A stretch of DNA of 5,967 nt from assembly GCA_021779415.1 (NCBI GenBank), contig JAJYAS010000243.1, forward strand, positions 1 through 5,967. The letters are read 5' to 3'. This DNA is from Bacillota bacterium. Lineage in GTDB: Bacteria; Bacillota_B; Desulfitobacteriia; Desulfitobacteriales; Desulfitobacteriaceae. Below, one piece after another: positions 5,822 to 5,967 of this stretch (the first letter of the stretch is position 1; each line of letters begins with the position of its first letter). Under the pieces are notes generated by a model. The model worked only from the letters and a program-made list of their open reading frames with translations, was not told the DNA's origin and ran no database searches. A program made the translations under genes and the position numbers.

Positions 5822-5857
5822 AAACACCGTCATCGCAAGTATCCGATGACGGTGTTT
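5822..5857 (+). terminator. Hairpin terminator after the small Cys-rich protein gene
   Basis: AAACACCGTCATCG (5822-5835) and its exact complement CGATGACGGTGTTT (5844-5857) form a perfect 14-bp stem with an 8-base loop, 4 bp after the TAA. The T-tract on the plus strand is short (TTT then CATT). The flanking A residues on the left give a similar short tract on the minus strand, so it might act in both directions. Confidence 0.8.
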
Positions 5858-5948
5858 CATTAGTTAGGATTGACCCTGTGATATACCTCTCATGATCTTA
5901 TCATTGATTTCACTGCAGAAAGTCAAAAAGCAATATAGAGAGAGCACG

Positions 5949-5967
5949 TTAAGCGGAATTTGCGTAA
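5949..5967 (+). repeat. TTAAGCGGAATTTGCGTAA at the right edge, possible mobile-element or operator repeat
   Basis: These 19 bases resemble the reverse complement of 2007-2025, matching at 17 positions if two single-base gaps are allowed. The stretch 5858-5948 before it holds no gene I can support. The window ends inside or at the edge of this element, so its nature cannot be resolved from here. Confidence 0.35.

Noticed and set aside
1..5967. CRISPR array, tRNA or rRNA gene
   Set aside because: No regularly spaced direct repeats, cloverleaf-like segment or rRNA-like stretch was seen.

Overview
The window looks like a chromosomal segment from an anaerobic, low-to-mid GC Firmicute. Strong AGGAGG-type ribosome binding sites, a Rho-independent terminator with a clear U-tract, and the style of the sigma-54 activator suggest a clostridial lineage, perhaps near Desulfitobacterium/Desulfosporosinus. 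That placement is an impression only; there is no rRNA or marker gene here. Four of the five genes are on the minus strand and belong to the YgeV-W-X-Y set, known from E. coli and many anaerobes as a 'selenium metabolism-linked' cluster. In gut bacteria this set has been tied genetically to anaerobic purine/urate breakdown.

Reading in the direction of minus-strand transcription (right to left): ygeX (2,3-diaminopropionate ammonia-lyase, 3961-5184) comes first and ends at a strong terminator (3888-3928). Next is a YgeV-like sigma-54 activator (2043-3806) with a cysteine-rich GAF-like sensor region, a PAS-like region, an AAA+ domain and a Fis helix-turn-helix. Then come ygeY (M20 metallohydrolase, 456-1706) and ygeW (knotted carbamoyltransferase, truncated by the left edge at base 1). 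ygeY and ygeW are 57 bp apart and probably share a transcript. On the plus strand, an unrecognised 99-residue protein with a CxxxCxxC cluster (5518-5817) is divergent from ygeX and is followed by a perfect 14-bp hairpin.

The regulatory layout is the most informative part. Textbook-spaced sigma-54 (-24/-12) promoters precede ygeY (1787-1802) and ygeX (5332-5347). A recurring 5-3-5 inverted-repeat motif, TCTCA-TNN-YGAKA, occurs twice upstream of the ygeY promoter (1887-1899, 1968-1980) and once over the presumed sigma-70 promoter of the regulator gene (3856-3868). A weaker copy lies about 100 bp upstream of the ygeX start site (5418-5430). The simplest model is one YgeV-like activator that switches on two separate sigma-54 transcripts (ygeX; ygeY-ygeW) and represses its own gene.

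Functionally, the three enzymes suggest a route in which YgeY and YgeW process a ureido or carbamoyl-substituted diamino acid. YgeW may recover carbamoyl phosphate, and YgeX converts 2,3-diaminopropionate to pyruvate and ammonia. The YgeX chemistry is established for the family; the assignments of YgeY and YgeW are inference. A second, unexplained repeat (TTAACGGAA...TTAA) occurs in the ygeY upstream region and resembles the last 19 bases of the window. It could be another operator or traces of an insertion-sequence end.
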